In this document: positions 26,492 to 34,505 of the stretch, one piece after another | How the letters are laid out: each line of letters begins with the position of its first letter | Numbering within the stretch: the first letter of the stretch is position 1 | Source: Occallatibacter gabretensis | Lineage (GTDB): Bacteria > Acidobacteriota > Terriglobia > Terriglobales > Acidobacteriaceae | Direction: 5' to 3' | Length of the DNA: 64,000 nucleotides | Assembly: GCF_001449115.1 (NCBI RefSeq) | Contig: NZ_LAIJ01000009.1 | Location: 1,139,763-1,203,762 of the forward strand | Translations under genes and position numbers: made by a program | The notes under the pieces: model-generated | Database searches by the model: none | Told to the model about the DNA's origin: nothing | What the model saw: only the letters and a program-made list of their open reading frames with translations

Positions 26492-27109
26492 ATGGATGAA
26501 GTGTTGAAGATGTATGCCATGAGCAGTGGCGACGGAGACCTTGAGCCAGCCGAAATCTTCCCGAGCCATGATGAAGAACACGATGAGGATGAAGAGTTCG
26601 AATCAGCCATCGTGATTACCTCTTCAGATGACGATGAAGATGATGAAGAGATCGACGAAGAAATTGCCATTATTGAAGTCGTACCGGCGAAGGCCGCTGC
26701 TCCTGCTCGCGCTACAGCTAAAAAGGCAGTGAAGAAGGCCGCGAAGAAAGCGCCCGCAAAGAAAGCCGTGAAGAAGACGGCAAAGAAATCTCCCGCGAAG
26801 AAGGCTGCCAAAAAGGTAGTGGCCAAGAAGGCCGCGAAGAAGGCGCCCGCGAAAAAAGCTGTGGCTAAGAAAGCCGCAAAGAAATCCGCCCCAAAGAAGG
26901 TCAGTACCGGCGTGAAGGGCGGGAAGGCCAAGGCAAAAAAAGCCTCGGTGAAAACAAGCGCCGGCAAACCCACAAAACGAGGTAAAACCGTGGCAGTTAA
27001 GAAGGCAGCAAAGAAGGCAGTTAAGAAGGCAGTCAAGAAGGCAGTTAAGAAGGCCCCGGCGAAGAAGGCCGTCAAGAAGGCTGTCAAGAAGGCTGCAAAG
27101 AAGAAGTAG
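26492..27109 (+). CDS. Histone H1-like protein with acidic N-terminus and Lys/Ala repeat tail
   Basis: A 205-residue protein of two opposite halves. Residues 1-65 are strongly acidic (HDEEHDEDEEFES, SSDDDEDDEEIDEEI); the rest is built of AKKA, PAKKAVKK and VKKAVKK repeats like HctB, AlgP and eukaryotic H1 tails. The basic tail should bind DNA without sequence preference; the acidic head may screen it or bind basic partners (inference). GGAGG at 26480-26484 fixes the start at 26492; an in-frame ATG at 26423 lacks such a site. The tail is encoded by near-perfect 12-base units. A good terminator follows. Confidence 0.82.
   Translation: MDEVLKMYAMSSGDGDLEPAEIFPSHDEEHDEDEEFESAIVITSSDDDEDDEEIDEEIAIIEVVPAKAAAPARATAKKAVKKAAKKAPAKKAVKKTAKKSPAKKAAKKVVAKKAAKKAPAKKAVAKKAAKKSAPKKVSTGVKGGKAKAKKASVKTSAGKPTKRGKTVAVKKAAKKAVKKAVKKAVKKAPAKKAVKKAVKKAAKKK
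26993..27052 (+). repeat. Five tandem 12-base units in the histone-like gene
   Basis: Five consecutive copies of GCAGTTAAGAAG with one or two changes (third-position or GCA/GTT variants), coding for repeated AVKK/AAKK. The near-identity at the DNA level marks recent slippage expansion, so the tail length probably varies between strains. Confidence 0.8.
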
Positions 27110-27149
27110 TCACGCAGTCAGGCAACACGCAACACAAGGCAAGCAAAAG

Positions 27150-27175
27150 AGCCCGCCAAACCGGCGGGCTTTTTT
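27150..27175 (+). terminator. Rho-independent terminator after the histone-like gene
   Basis: GCCCGCC (27151-27157), loop AAACC, GGCGGGC (27163-27169), then six Ts. It is a classic intrinsic terminator 41 bases after the stop. Confidence 0.92.
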
Positions 27176-27193
27176 GCGTCTGAAATGTCGTCG

Positions 27194-27640
27194 CTACGCA
27201 GCCGTGATCTGCTTCAAATGCCATAGCTGATGCGTAATGTAATCTTCGATTAGAAATTGCAGCGTCACCGGCGCATCATCGCCCACAGTGCACAATGCAT
27301 CCATGCGCGCCTCGGGAATGTGATCCACCACGCTTGCCAGAATCTCATGCTCCACATCCCACCACTCCAGCAAAGTCTGCCACGGCAACTTTGCATAGCC
27401 ATGCATAGCCACCCAGGCATCCTGCGCGTATATCGGTCCGGCGTATGAGCCGTCAATCGCCGCGCGCACAAAACGCTGGCGATTGTTCGCAGCGGAATCC
27501 AGCAGATGCCCGACGATCTCTTTGCGAGTCCACCCGCCTTCGCGCCACGGCTTGTCGGCCATGTCGATTGGAACTGCGCGTAGCCTTTCGCCAATGTCAT
27601 ACATTGCATTACGAAATTGTTCTTGTATCGTAGGCGCCAA
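27194..27640 (-). CDS. DinB-like (DinB_2) domain protein
   Basis: A 148-residue four-helix-bundle protein of the DinB/YfiT type. WTRKEIVGHLLDSAANNRQRF supplies the first conserved His, and the last segment EDYITHQLWHLKQI supplies the HxxxH pair used for metal binding. Members are thiol-dependent metalloenzymes or proteins of unknown function. The start appears to be TTG at 27640 with GGAGAG seven bases upstream. It is convergent with the histone-like gene and sits downstream of the peroxiredoxin terminator. Confidence 0.83.
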   Translation of the reverse strand: MAPTIQEQFRNAMYDIGERLRAVPIDMADKPWREGGWTRKEIVGHLLDSAANNRQRFVRAAIDGSYAGPIYAQDAWVAMHGYAKLPWQTLLEWWDVEHEILASVVDHIPEARMDALCTVGDDAPVTLQFLIEDYITHQLWHLKQITAA

Positions 27641-27659
27641 GCAAAAACTCTCCCATGAA

Positions 27660-27688
27660 TAAAAATGCGGCCCCTATCGGGGCCGCAT
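27660..27688 (-). terminator. Rho-independent terminator after the peroxiredoxin gene
   Basis: Read on the minus strand: ATGCGGCCCC, loop GATA, GGGGCCGCAT, then TTTTT. The stem is ten perfect base pairs, 22 bases after the peroxiredoxin stop. Confidence 0.9.
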
Positions 27689-27709
27689 GGTGCGCATCGA
27701 TCTCAGCTC

Positions 27710-28270
27710 TTACTTCTTTGCCTCAGCCAATGCTGCCAGGACGTCTTCTGAATGGTGCGAGACGTCTACGTTTGTCCAAACCTTCACGATCTTGCCCTGC
27801 GGATCGATCAGGAAGGTATTGCGCTGGGCTACGGGGATGATGTCGTCGCGCTGCGGGAGTTTCAATCCGAAGGAGCCATAGCTCTCGACTACCTTGTGAT
27901 CGGGATCGGCCAGCAGGTGGAAGGTCAGCGAGTCTTTCGTGCAGAACTGCTTGTGGCTATCGACTGTATCCACACTCACACCGAGAATGACGGCATTGGC
28001 GGCGTCATACTTTGGCAGGTCGTCCTGGAATTTGTGAGCTTCAACCGTGCAGCCTCGGGACATGTCCTTCGGATAGAAGTACAGCACCACCCACTTGCCC
28101 TTCATGCTGTCGAGCGACACTGGTGTGCCGTCCTGCGAAGGAAGGTTGAACGTCGGCGCAGCCTGACCCGCCGCTGGTTGATCTGCAGAAAGACCGGCCG
28201 CATACGCGGTCACACCCGCGCTGGAGAGAGCAACAGCGGCGGCAAGGACAAACGGAGCAAACTTTTTCAC
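27710..28270 (-). CDS. Exported peroxiredoxin (BCP/PrxQ type)
   Basis: A 186-residue peroxiredoxin with a Sec signal, VKKFAPFVLAAAVALSSAGV ending TAYA. The peroxidatic Cys74 is in FYPKDMSRGCTVEAHKF; the PrxQ pattern would put a resolving Cys five residues later, but Lys and Phe occupy that region, so it is probably a 1-Cys or distant 2-Cys form (another Cys is in HKQFCTKDSL). It reduces peroxides in the periplasm. The GTG at 28270 is chosen because GGAGG lies eight bases upstream and it puts the signal peptide at the N-terminus. Confidence 0.88.
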   Translation of the reverse strand: MKKFAPFVLAAAVALSSAGVTAYAAGLSADQPAAGQAAPTFNLPSQDGTPVSLDSMKGKWVVLYFYPKDMSRGCTVEAHKFQDDLPKYDAANAVILGVSVDTVDSHKQFCTKDSLTFHLLADPDHKVVESYGSFGLKLPQRDDIIPVAQRNTFLIDPQGKIVKVWTNVDVSHHSEDVLAALAEAKK

Positions 28271-28336
28271 GGAGAAAGCCTCCAGGCTTGTAAATCGATC
28301 TTTCAAGACAACGGAAAACGTACGAGCTTACGATCT

Positions 28337-29203
28337 TCAGTATCCGCGCGGAACACCAACAATTGCAATACTTGCAGCGTTCGCTCTTGTCAAAAGATTG
28401 TCACGATCGAAGAGCAGCGTGCGTCCCGCTTCCACCGAAAGGCATGTAGCCCCTGCGCGAATCATCGTTTCAATCGTCTCAATCCCAATCACCGGCACAT
28501 CGAAGCGCATGTCCTGCTTGGGCTTAGCCACTTTTACTACAGTTAGCTTGCGCTCTAACGTGGATGCCGATTCGCCGTTCTCATCATCCATTGTCCGCAT
28601 CAGCGCCCCGGCTCGCTCAATCGCCGCATCCGTGCCTTCCATTGCCTCCACGGCCACGCACGCCTGTGCCGCAACAACCACCGTCTGTCCAATATCAAAT
28701 CCCGCCACGCCGCGCGCCACACCCAGCCCGTACTCGATGTTCTTGCGTTCTTCTTCATCCGGTTCGCGGCTCGTCATCACGCCCTCTACTGCCAGCAGCG
28801 GCTCCAGAAACGATGTCGAGCTGATCAGCTCAATCCCTTCATCGCCCAGAACCTTCGCTACAGCGCCAAGCAGCATGTCCGTGCTGCGCGTCCGCAAATT
28901 CATCAGCAGTTTGGCAAGCCGCCAGTCGGGCCGGATGCTCGAAAAAATCTGCTTGTGCTTCACCTGGCCGGCCATCACGGCCCGCGTGACGCCTTCTTTT
29001 TGAAAGGTCTCGATCAGCCGCGATAACTCGCCCAGCCCCAGCCAGTGCAGCGTCACCTGAGCATCGCTCGCCGCGCGCTCCTCCATCTCTGGATCGGTCT
29101 CCTGCCGAATCGCCGCCACCACAACGGAGAGCCCCTGCGCCCGCGCCGCATCCAGCAGCAGAAAAGGGAAGCGTCCATTGCCGGCAATCAGGCCGAGCTT
29201 CAT
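28337..29203 (-). CDS. lpxI: UDP-2,3-diacylglucosamine pyrophosphatase LpxI
   Basis: A 288-residue protein of the LpxI (former DUF1009) family: MKLGLIAGNGRFPFLLLDAA at the start, a central MAGQVKHKQIFSSIRPDWR and the C-terminal domain with TVVVAAQACVAVEAMEGTDA and PKQDMRFDVPVIGIETIETM. It hydrolyses UDP-2,3-diacylglucosamine to lipid X, replacing LpxH. It is three bases downstream of lpxA, and with fabZ forms a lipid A operon. The assignment is firm because the family is narrow. Confidence 0.95.
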   Translation of the reverse strand: MKLGLIAGNGRFPFLLLDAARAQGLSVVVAAIRQETDPEMEERAASDAQVTLHWLGLGELSRLIETFQKEGVTRAVMAGQVKHKQIFSSIRPDWRLAKLLMNLRTRSTDMLLGAVAKVLGDEGIELISSTSFLEPLLAVEGVMTSREPDEEERKNIEYGLGVARGVAGFDIGQTVVVAAQACVAVEAMEGTDAAIERAGALMRTMDDENGESASTLERKLTVVKVAKPKQDMRFDVPVIGIETIETMIRAGATCLSVEAGRTLLFDRDNLLTRANAASIAIVGVPRGY

Positions 29204-29206
29204 CGC

Positions 29207-29980
29207 TTACTTAATCACTCCCCGCTGGCTCTTCTCAATAAACTCCGCCAGAATCATCGCGTCATCCGACTTCAGTTCGCGAATCTTCCCAACAGCTTGC
29301 GAAGTATTCATTTTTGCAGCCAGCAGCAGGCGGAAGGCCTTCTGCAGCGTCGCCAGCCGTTCCGGAGAAAACCCCCTCCGCGCAAGCCCAACTTTATTAA
29401 TCCCAAAGGCCTTGTTCTCGCGCCGCGAAGAGGTCAGCGAAAACGGCAGCACATCCTGCGTCACAATCGTTCCGCCGCCGATAAACGCATACTGTCCAAT
29501 CGTGCAGAACTGGTGCACCGGGCTGAAAGCCCCAAGGCTCGCATAATCTTCAATCGTCACATGTCCCGCAAGCGTCGCGGCATTCGCCAGTATGCAGTGG
29601 CTCCCCACCGTGCTGTCATGCCCGATATGCACATACGCCATCAGCAGGTTGTGCGAACCCACGCGCGTCACGCCGCCGCCCTTATCCGTGCCGCGGCTGA
29701 TCGTTATGCACTCGCGAATGGTGTTGTGATCGCCAATCTCCGTCAGCGTAGGCTCGCCTGCATACTTCAGATCCTGCGGAGCCACACCAATCGACGTAAA
29801 TGGATAAATCGTATTCTTCGCGCCAATGCGCGTCCGCCCATCCAGCACCACATGCGAGATCAGCGTACATTCCTCGCCCAGCACAACCTCCGGCCCAATC
29901 GTGCAGTAAGGCCCCACGGTGCATGACTCGGGAATCACCGCCCCCGCAGCCACCACCGCGCTGGGATGAACGTTACTCAT
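29207..29980 (-). CDS. lpxA: UDP-N-acetylglucosamine acyltransferase LpxA
   Basis: A 257-residue left-handed beta-helix acyltransferase: hexapeptide repeats run from VHPSAVVAAGAVIPESCTVG to about residue 185, including HVVLDGRTRIGAKNTIYPF and the catalytic His region HIGHDSTVGSHCILAN, and a helical C-terminal domain ends FIEKSQRGVIK. It adds the first 3-hydroxyacyl chain to UDP-GlcNAc. The start at 29980 (MSNVHPSA) overlaps the fabZ stop by eight bases, which indicates coupled translation; a longer frame adds a basic leader not found in the family. Confidence 0.96.
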   Translation of the reverse strand: MSNVHPSAVVAAGAVIPESCTVGPYCTIGPEVVLGEECTLISHVVLDGRTRIGAKNTIYPFTSIGVAPQDLKYAGEPTLTEIGDHNTIRECITISRGTDKGGGVTRVGSHNLLMAYVHIGHDSTVGSHCILANAATLAGHVTIEDYASLGAFSPVHQFCTIGQYAFIGGGTIVTQDVLPFSLTSSRRENKAFGINKVGLARRGFSPERLATLQKAFRLLLAAKMNTSQAVGKIRELKSDDAMILAEFIEKSQRGVIK

Positions 29981-30443
29981 TCGCCGCCTCGGTGCTCGTG
30001 TTTTCTGTCGGACGCGAAACAATCATGCATGTCAGCGTCGCCTCACAGGCTACCTTGCCGTCGATGTACGCCTTGCCTGTCATGCGCCCGGCGCGCGTGC
30101 GAAAACTCAGCACATCTACCTCAATGCGCAACTGATCGCCCGGCACCACCTGCCGACGGAACTTCGCATTGTCAATTCCCGTAAACACGGCCAGCTTCTT
30201 TTCGCGATCTGGCATCTCGCTCAGCATCAGCACCGCGCCGGCCTGCGCCATGGCCTCAATCACCAGCACGCCGGGCATAATCGGCGCGCCCGGAAAGTGC
30301 CCCTGGAAAAATGGCTCATTGATTGTGACGTTCTTTAGCGCCACCACGCGCTTCGTGCGTTCAAACTCCACAATCCGGTCAATAAGCAAAAACGGATAGC
30401 GATGAGGGAGGAAGCCCAGGATCTCCTGGATGGTGAAGGTCAT
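29973..30443 (-). CDS. fabZ: 3-hydroxyacyl-ACP dehydratase FabZ
   Basis: A 156-residue hot-dog-fold dehydratase. LPHRYPFLLIDRI and GHFPGAPIMPGVLVIEAMAQ hold the catalytic His and Glu. It dehydrates 3-hydroxyacyl-ACP in fatty acid synthesis and competes with LpxA for the same substrate, which explains the common fabZ-lpxA linkage. The ATG at 30443 has GGAG eight bases upstream; longer frames add a non-conserved leader. Confidence 0.97.
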   Translation of the reverse strand: MTFTIQEILGFLPHRYPFLLIDRIVEFERTKRVVALKNVTINEPFFQGHFPGAPIMPGVLVIEAMAQAGAVLMLSEMPDREKKLAVFTGIDNAKFRRQVVPGDQLRIEVDVLSFRTRAGRMTGKAYIDGKVACEATLTCMIVSRPTENTSTEAANE

Positions 30444-30587
30444 TCTCGAGACTCCAAATGCAGGCGCAGTATGGGGAAGCGCCCGAAGCAGATTATAAAG
30501 GACGCATAACCTGCTGCCCCCGGCTGTAGTCACGGAAGCCAAAAGACGCCATGCAGCGTCACCCACTTCGCAAGCGCAGTCAACCCG

Positions 30588-31397
30588 TCAGTTCTTGGTT
30601 TTCTTGATGCGCGCAGTCGCCGCGTCCACGCTCCAGAAATCCGCGTCCAGGTTCTCGTTATACGCCACGCGATCAATAAAAAACTGCCGCACCATCTCAT
30701 CGTTTTTCCATCGCGTAATCGTGTAAGGCGTCGGAAATCCCTGCACCGGATGGTAATCGTCGTACTCCTCGGTATCGGTGTTCTTGTCCTTGTACACCGG
30801 GTCGCGCCATTCAAAGCTGCGCTTCAGCGGCAGATGCGTCTGCACATCGCACGAAATCGTAATCGCCTCATTGCTCGGCGAAATCAGCGTCACCTGCTCC
30901 GCCAGATGCCGTTCCGCCAGGTGCCGCCCCTCATACAACAGAATCGTATTCGGGTCTTTCAACCACACCTTCACAGCCATCTCAATCGAGTGATCCCGCC
31001 GCCGCAGATACTCATTCAGCTGCTCCTCAGGAATCTGCTTCTTACCCCGGTAGGTGACCTCCCAGCCCTCGCGCCCGATAAAAAACTGCAGGTAGTCGCG
31101 ATGCTTGGTCACATCCATCCGGTCGTGATCCGGCCAGCTATGAAACTCAAAGACCTCTGTCGTCCCTGGGTCAGGATTCCCATGGTAGAACGCCGCAACA
31201 TGCCCATGCTGCTCGCGATTCTTCATGTCCAGCCACGGCTGCCCGCCCAGCGCCTGCACCATCGCGTCCAGCACGACTCGCGCCTTCTTCGCATTCATCG
31301 CCACGTCGTCCTGCGGCGGATGCGCCCCCTGCCCACGCAAAGTGCCGCCCGCACTCAGGGCCACGCAAACCAGAACCAAGCAAAGAATCCGGCGCAT
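30588..31397 (-). CDS. Exported hypothetical protein, possibly LolA-like
   Basis: A 269-residue exported protein with signal peptide MRRILCLVLVCVALSAGG. The start at 31397 has GGAGAC upstream. The mature part begins with a helix (AKKARVVLDAMVQALGGQPWL) followed by many amphipathic strands, and ends WSVDAATARIKKTKN. This layout resembles beta-rich outer-membrane lipoprotein-sorting folds seen in acidobacterial proteins, but I see no motif that proves it. It lies between an SDR gene and the fabZ-lpxA-lpxI group on the same strand, so a link to envelope building is possible (inference). Confidence 0.7.
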   Translation of the reverse strand: MRRILCLVLVCVALSAGGTLRGQGAHPPQDDVAMNAKKARVVLDAMVQALGGQPWLDMKNREQHGHVAAFYHGNPDPGTTEVFEFHSWPDHDRMDVTKHRDYLQFFIGREGWEVTYRGKKQIPEEQLNEYLRRRDHSIEMAVKVWLKDPNTILLYEGRHLAERHLAEQVTLISPSNEAITISCDVQTHLPLKRSFEWRDPVYKDKNTDTEEYDDYHPVQGFPTPYTITRWKNDEMVRQFFIDRVAYNENLDADFWSVDAATARIKKTKN

Positions 31398-31417
31398 CAA
31401 TCTTGTCTCCCGTCCTA

Positions 31418-32215
31418 TTAGCCGACTAAAACCGCCCCGCCGTTTACATTCACCACTTCGCCGCTGATAAATCCTGCCAGCGGCGTGCACAAAAACAGCA
31501 CCGGTCCGGCAATCTCTCGCGGAGTCGCAGCGCGCCCCACCGGAATGAGGGCCTTTGCTTTTGGCCCCCGTATGGGATCATTCAGCGTCCCAGCTGACAT
31601 CTCCGTCTCCACCCAGCCCGGTGCAACGCAGTTTACCTGAATCCCTTTAGGCGCAAGCTCACTCGACAGACTCTTCGTCAGACTGATCAGCGCACCTTTC
31701 GTCACGGCATAGTCCGCATGGTACGCCTCGCCGCGCTGCCCCGCCGTCGAGCTGATCAGCACGATATGCCCAGCGAGTCCGTCAGGAGCAGTCCGCCCCT
31801 GGCGCTCCATCTGCGCCACAGCCGCCTGTACCAGCCCAAACACCGAGTCCAGATTCACCGCCATCGTCCGCCGCCACTGCGCCTCATCCATCTGCGCAAT
31901 CGGCGCGTCATCCGGAGGCCAGATGCCATGGTTGACCACAAGAATATCCAGCCGTCCCAGCGCCGCCGCGGCCTTTTGCACCAGCTCGCGTCCCTCTGCC
32001 GGCGAGCTTAACTCCTGCTCAATTGCCACAGCACGCTCGGCTTCCGTTCCCCCGCTTTCACTCACCAGCGCGTCAGCCCGCTCCCGCGCCTGCCTGTAGT
32101 TAAAGGCCACCCGCGCACCCGCCTGCGTAAACAGACGCACCATCTCCGCGCCAATCCCGCGCGCTCCGCCCGTAATCAGGGCCGTTTTTCCTGTCAGATC
32201 GAGACCCACTGCCAT
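31418..32215 (-). CDS. SDR oxidoreductase, FabG-like
   Basis: A 265-residue classical SDR: cofactor motif TGGARGIG (about 14-21), NHG in place of the usual NNAG (VVNHGIWPPDD), catalytic Ser in ISSTAGQRGE and YAVTKGAL with the Tyr/Lys pair. PGWVETEMSAGTL is the usual substrate loop. It is closest in style to 3-oxoacyl-ACP reductases, but such labels are weak for SDRs. It leads the minus-strand run towards fabZ, 20 bases before the exported hypothetical. Confidence 0.8.
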   Translation of the reverse strand: MAVGLDLTGKTALITGGARGIGAEMVRLFTQAGARVAFNYRQARERADALVSESGGTEAERAVAIEQELSSPAEGRELVQKAAAALGRLDILVVNHGIWPPDDAPIAQMDEAQWRRTMAVNLDSVFGLVQAAVAQMERQGRTAPDGLAGHIVLISSTAGQRGEAYHADYAVTKGALISLTKSLSSELAPKGIQVNCVAPGWVETEMSAGTLNDPIRGPKAKALIPVGRAATPREIAGPVLFLCTPLAGFISGEVVNVNGGAVLVG

Positions 32216-32268
32216 AGGCCAAAGCTAAAGCCCGCGCCCCTGCCCCGTAAAGCCGTTTATAAGGTAGG

Positions 32269-32325
32269 CCGGGGATTTATCCCCGGCAATAATGCTATGC
32301 AAAATGAGTCGGGGCTTTAGCCCCG
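32269..32325. repeat. Two short CGGGG...CCCCG palindromes
   Basis: CCGGGGATTTATCCCCGG at 32269-32286 and CGGGGCTTTAGCCCCG at 32310-32325 lie 23 bases apart in the gap downstream of the 63-residue peptide gene. Related palindromes stand at 43935 and 60961. They look like a dispersed family of intergenic hairpins. Confidence 0.75.
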
Positions 32326-32347
32326 CGGGGGTGTGCGTTTGTATTTA

Positions 32348-32539
32348 TCAGACGGCCTTCAACAGCCGCCCGGGTAAAAAGATAATCCCCTTCACCAGCT
32401 CCAGCACGCCCTCAACAGTAATGCCTACAAGCCGGAAGGGAAGCAGCAACAGCCACACCAGTGGATACAGCACCAGCGCCAGCAACGCCAGCGGCCAGCA
32501 GAAGAAAAACAGCAGACACCAGAGTAGAAATTTAATCAT
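32348..32539 (-). CDS. 63-residue hydrophobic membrane peptide
   Basis: Nearly the whole peptide is hydrophobic: MIKFLLWCLLFFFCWPLALL begins a long hairpin-like membrane region interrupted by prolines, followed by an amphipathic stretch GVLELVKGIIFLPGRLLKAV. Its ATG overlaps the stop of the MmcQ-like gene as ATGA (32536-32539), which is good evidence that it is translated. Function unknown; small membrane peptides of this type can regulate transporters or be stress peptides. Confidence 0.6.
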   Translation of the reverse strand: MIKFLLWCLLFFFCWPLALLALVLYPLVWLLLLPFRLVGITVEGVLELVKGIIFLPGRLLKAV

Positions 32540-32964
32540 CGTTCAATCCTTACTCGGCGCAATCTCCGCTCCCGCACCAGCCGGTTTCGCTCCTTTTCCG
32601 GCAGCGCCAGCACAGTCTTCACGCGCTTCGGCAGCTTCTCATAGATCAGCGCATGGGCGCGCTTCAGTTCATCCTCAAACTCGCGTGACCTCAGCACATC
32701 CCAGCGCTCCACCGTCACCCAGTGCGCCCGCGCCATATACGGAGCAGGAATGATCCCCTCTGTCTCCAGAAGCTCGTGAAATCGCTCGGCCCCGGCATGG
32801 AACCACAGCACGCCCGTTCCCGTGCCGTCCACATCGGTTGTGGCAAACATTTTGCCGCCAATCTCGCGCGGGCCCACCCAGTACACCAGCCGATGCCCCC
32901 AGTTCAACGTCTCTTCGGCATGCGGCAGAGCCATGCAGATCTCGCGAATGCGCTCGTTGTCCAT
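32536..32964 (-). CDS. MmcQ/YjbR family protein
   Basis: A 142-residue protein of the MmcQ/YjbR family, small proteins with a CyaY-like, double-wing DNA-binding fold. It shows the family's ICMALPHAEETLNWGHRLVYWVG opening, the central GGKMFATTDVDG strand, and the late IPAPYMARAHWVTVERWDVL motif, where the Trp-Val is conserved. The cellular role of the family is unknown. Translation of the downstream membrane peptide appears coupled to it. Confidence 0.85.
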   Translation of the reverse strand: MDNERIREICMALPHAEETLNWGHRLVYWVGPREIGGKMFATTDVDGTGTGVLWFHAGAERFHELLETEGIIPAPYMARAHWVTVERWDVLRSREFEDELKRAHALIYEKLPKRVKTVLALPEKERNRLVRERRLRRVRIER

Positions 32965-32995
32965 GCCTGCGAGTATAGAGCCGAATCCGCCGGGA

Positions 32996-34054
32996 TTACG
33001 GTTTCAGCGAGCTGTCCTTTGCCACCTTGGGAGTGAAACGCTTAATGACGAACTCCTGCAGGATGTTCTGCGCCGCCTGTGTGGCTTTGCCAATCGCCAG
33101 GTTGCGCAGCGTCAGTCCAAACCCATTGCGGTCGTCCGCAGGGTAATAAAGATTCGAAAGTCCCGCCGAGGCAAGATCACCCATCAGGCCGGAGTAATTG
33201 AACTGCCGCTGCCCGCTATCTGTTCGGCAGATAACCGCTGAGCTGAGGGCATACCAAATGCGCGACCTGACTGTGCCGGTGCCTTTATAGAAGTAGCGCG
33301 GATCCTGGTGGAACAGCGACGGCAAGATAGCGCCCGCAAGGAAGGTATCGGTGAGGCCATCTCCATAGGCGGCAGCATAGCGCTTGGCGAATCCGGATTT
33401 GGTCTGTCCCCAGGAGGCAGGCGTGTTGTTGGATTGCTCCACACCGGCTGTAATGCCCGTAAAGACAAAGGACATTGGATCAATCTGGCTGCGCCAGGCA
33501 AGCTGGTACTTCTGCTTTGTTGTCAGCGGAGCAGCATTCTTTGCATAGCTTATGTAGAAATTCGGGAACACGCCAAGTATGCGCTGCTGCTCTTCGATCT
33601 GCAGCTGCGCTGCCGCAATCTCTTCAAGGTCCGCCGTAACCGTCACCTGGCTCGAAGATGTTACCAGCAGAACCACCGCCGGCAGCTCGCGGCTTTCGCC
33701 TCCTGCAAGCACGCCAGTGATCGTCTGAGCAGCAAATCCCTTGCCGGAGACGGTCATCTTGTATGGTCCGGAGGGCAAACTGCCGAAGCTATAACGGCCC
33801 TGATCGTCAGAGAGGACACTCTTCGATTCGGAACCGACGGCCAGGCTGACCTGCGCGCCCTCGCAAACACTGCCATCGCGATCGGTCACCACGCCGTGCA
33901 GGCTGGCAGTGGCCTCCTGCGCCCGCAATGGTGCCATCAGTACCCATGCAGCAAGCAGCCATGCGGCCAGCGCACCCAAAGTGCGCAAATTTACGCTGCG
34001 CTTTGAGCGGAACTGCTCCCCAACAGGGTCACGTGTAGAGATAGGACGCACCAT
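32996..34054 (-). CDS. Exported protein with carboxypeptidase-regulatory-like domain
   Basis: A 352-residue exported protein. The signal region is about residues 20-46 (LGALAAWLLAAWVLMAPLRAQ), followed by a CarboxypepD_reg-like domain (SLHGVVTDRDGSVCEGAQVSL ... YSFGSLPSGPYKMTVSGKGF) of about 85 residues. The remainder (from ~150) is an acidobacterial region with SQIDPMSFVFTGITAG, DGLTDTFLAGAILPSLFHQDPRYF and NLAIGKATQAAQNILQEFV. It resembles the non-TonB outer-membrane relatives common in this phylum. A start at the internal MVR versus a later codon is uncertain; the first 19 residues may not be translated. Confidence 0.78.
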   Translation of the reverse strand: MVRPISTRDPVGEQFRSKRSVNLRTLGALAAWLLAAWVLMAPLRAQEATASLHGVVTDRDGSVCEGAQVSLAVGSESKSVLSDDQGRYSFGSLPSGPYKMTVSGKGFAAQTITGVLAGGESRELPAVVLLVTSSSQVTVTADLEEIAAAQLQIEEQQRILGVFPNFYISYAKNAAPLTTKQKYQLAWRSQIDPMSFVFTGITAGVEQSNNTPASWGQTKSGFAKRYAAAYGDGLTDTFLAGAILPSLFHQDPRYFYKGTGTVRSRIWYALSSAVICRTDSGQRQFNYSGLMGDLASAGLSNLYYPADDRNGFGLTLRNLAIGKATQAAQNILQEFVIKRFTPKVAKDSSLKP

Positions 34055-34505
34055 GATTTAGACGCACACTGAAACCTGCTGCATACCCGCTCCATTTCGC
34101 GGAATAGGAATTCGCGTTTCCATACTGTACTTCATCATGCAGCCATCTCTCGATTCCCCCAACCCTGTTACCGAAGTACATTGTCCTTTCGTGCAAATCC
34201 TCTTCAGAAACTTTGCGTAGAATTAACCTCATTTGTGCTCTACTCATAATTAGGAGAAGAAATTGCGACGGCCCGAACTCTTTTACCGGTTCGGGCCGTC
34301 GCCGTTTTGGGGAGGGGATGGGACCCCTCCCCCATCCCCTCTGCACCAATATGTGTGCAAAAGCCACCCAAAGTCCCTCAAAGCTGTATAGCGAAGCTGC
34401 ACAGTCGACGAATGAGGATCGCATAAAGATTTCTATAAGAACTGTGGAGTATATTGTAAGAAAAACAAAATAAATAACTTAGAGATTAGCCATGCACAGG
34501 ATAAC
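34055..34505. other. Gene-free gap of 451 bases upstream of the surface protein gene
   Basis: Lies between two co-oriented minus-strand genes. Apart from two strong tandem hairpins (34265-34341) I see no gene; a 131-codon minus-strand frame is interrupted by the hairpins in a way no protein would need and has no family likeness. The left half probably holds the promoter of the surface protein gene. Confidence 0.55.
34265..34341. repeat. Two strong tandem hairpins
   Basis: First: GCGACGGCCCGAAC (34265-34278), ten-base loop, GTTCGGGCCGTCGC (34289-34302), a perfect 14-bp stem followed by CGTTTT on the plus strand. Second: GAGGGGATGGG (34312-34322), eight-base loop, CCCATCCCCTC (34331-34341), a perfect 11-bp stem. 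They may end cca transcription on the minus strand or belong to an unannotated small RNA. Confidence 0.7.

Noticed and set aside
34029..34424. 131-codon minus-strand frame in the gap below cca
   Set aside because: It runs through two strong hairpins and overlaps the start of the next gene; no ribosome binding site or family.
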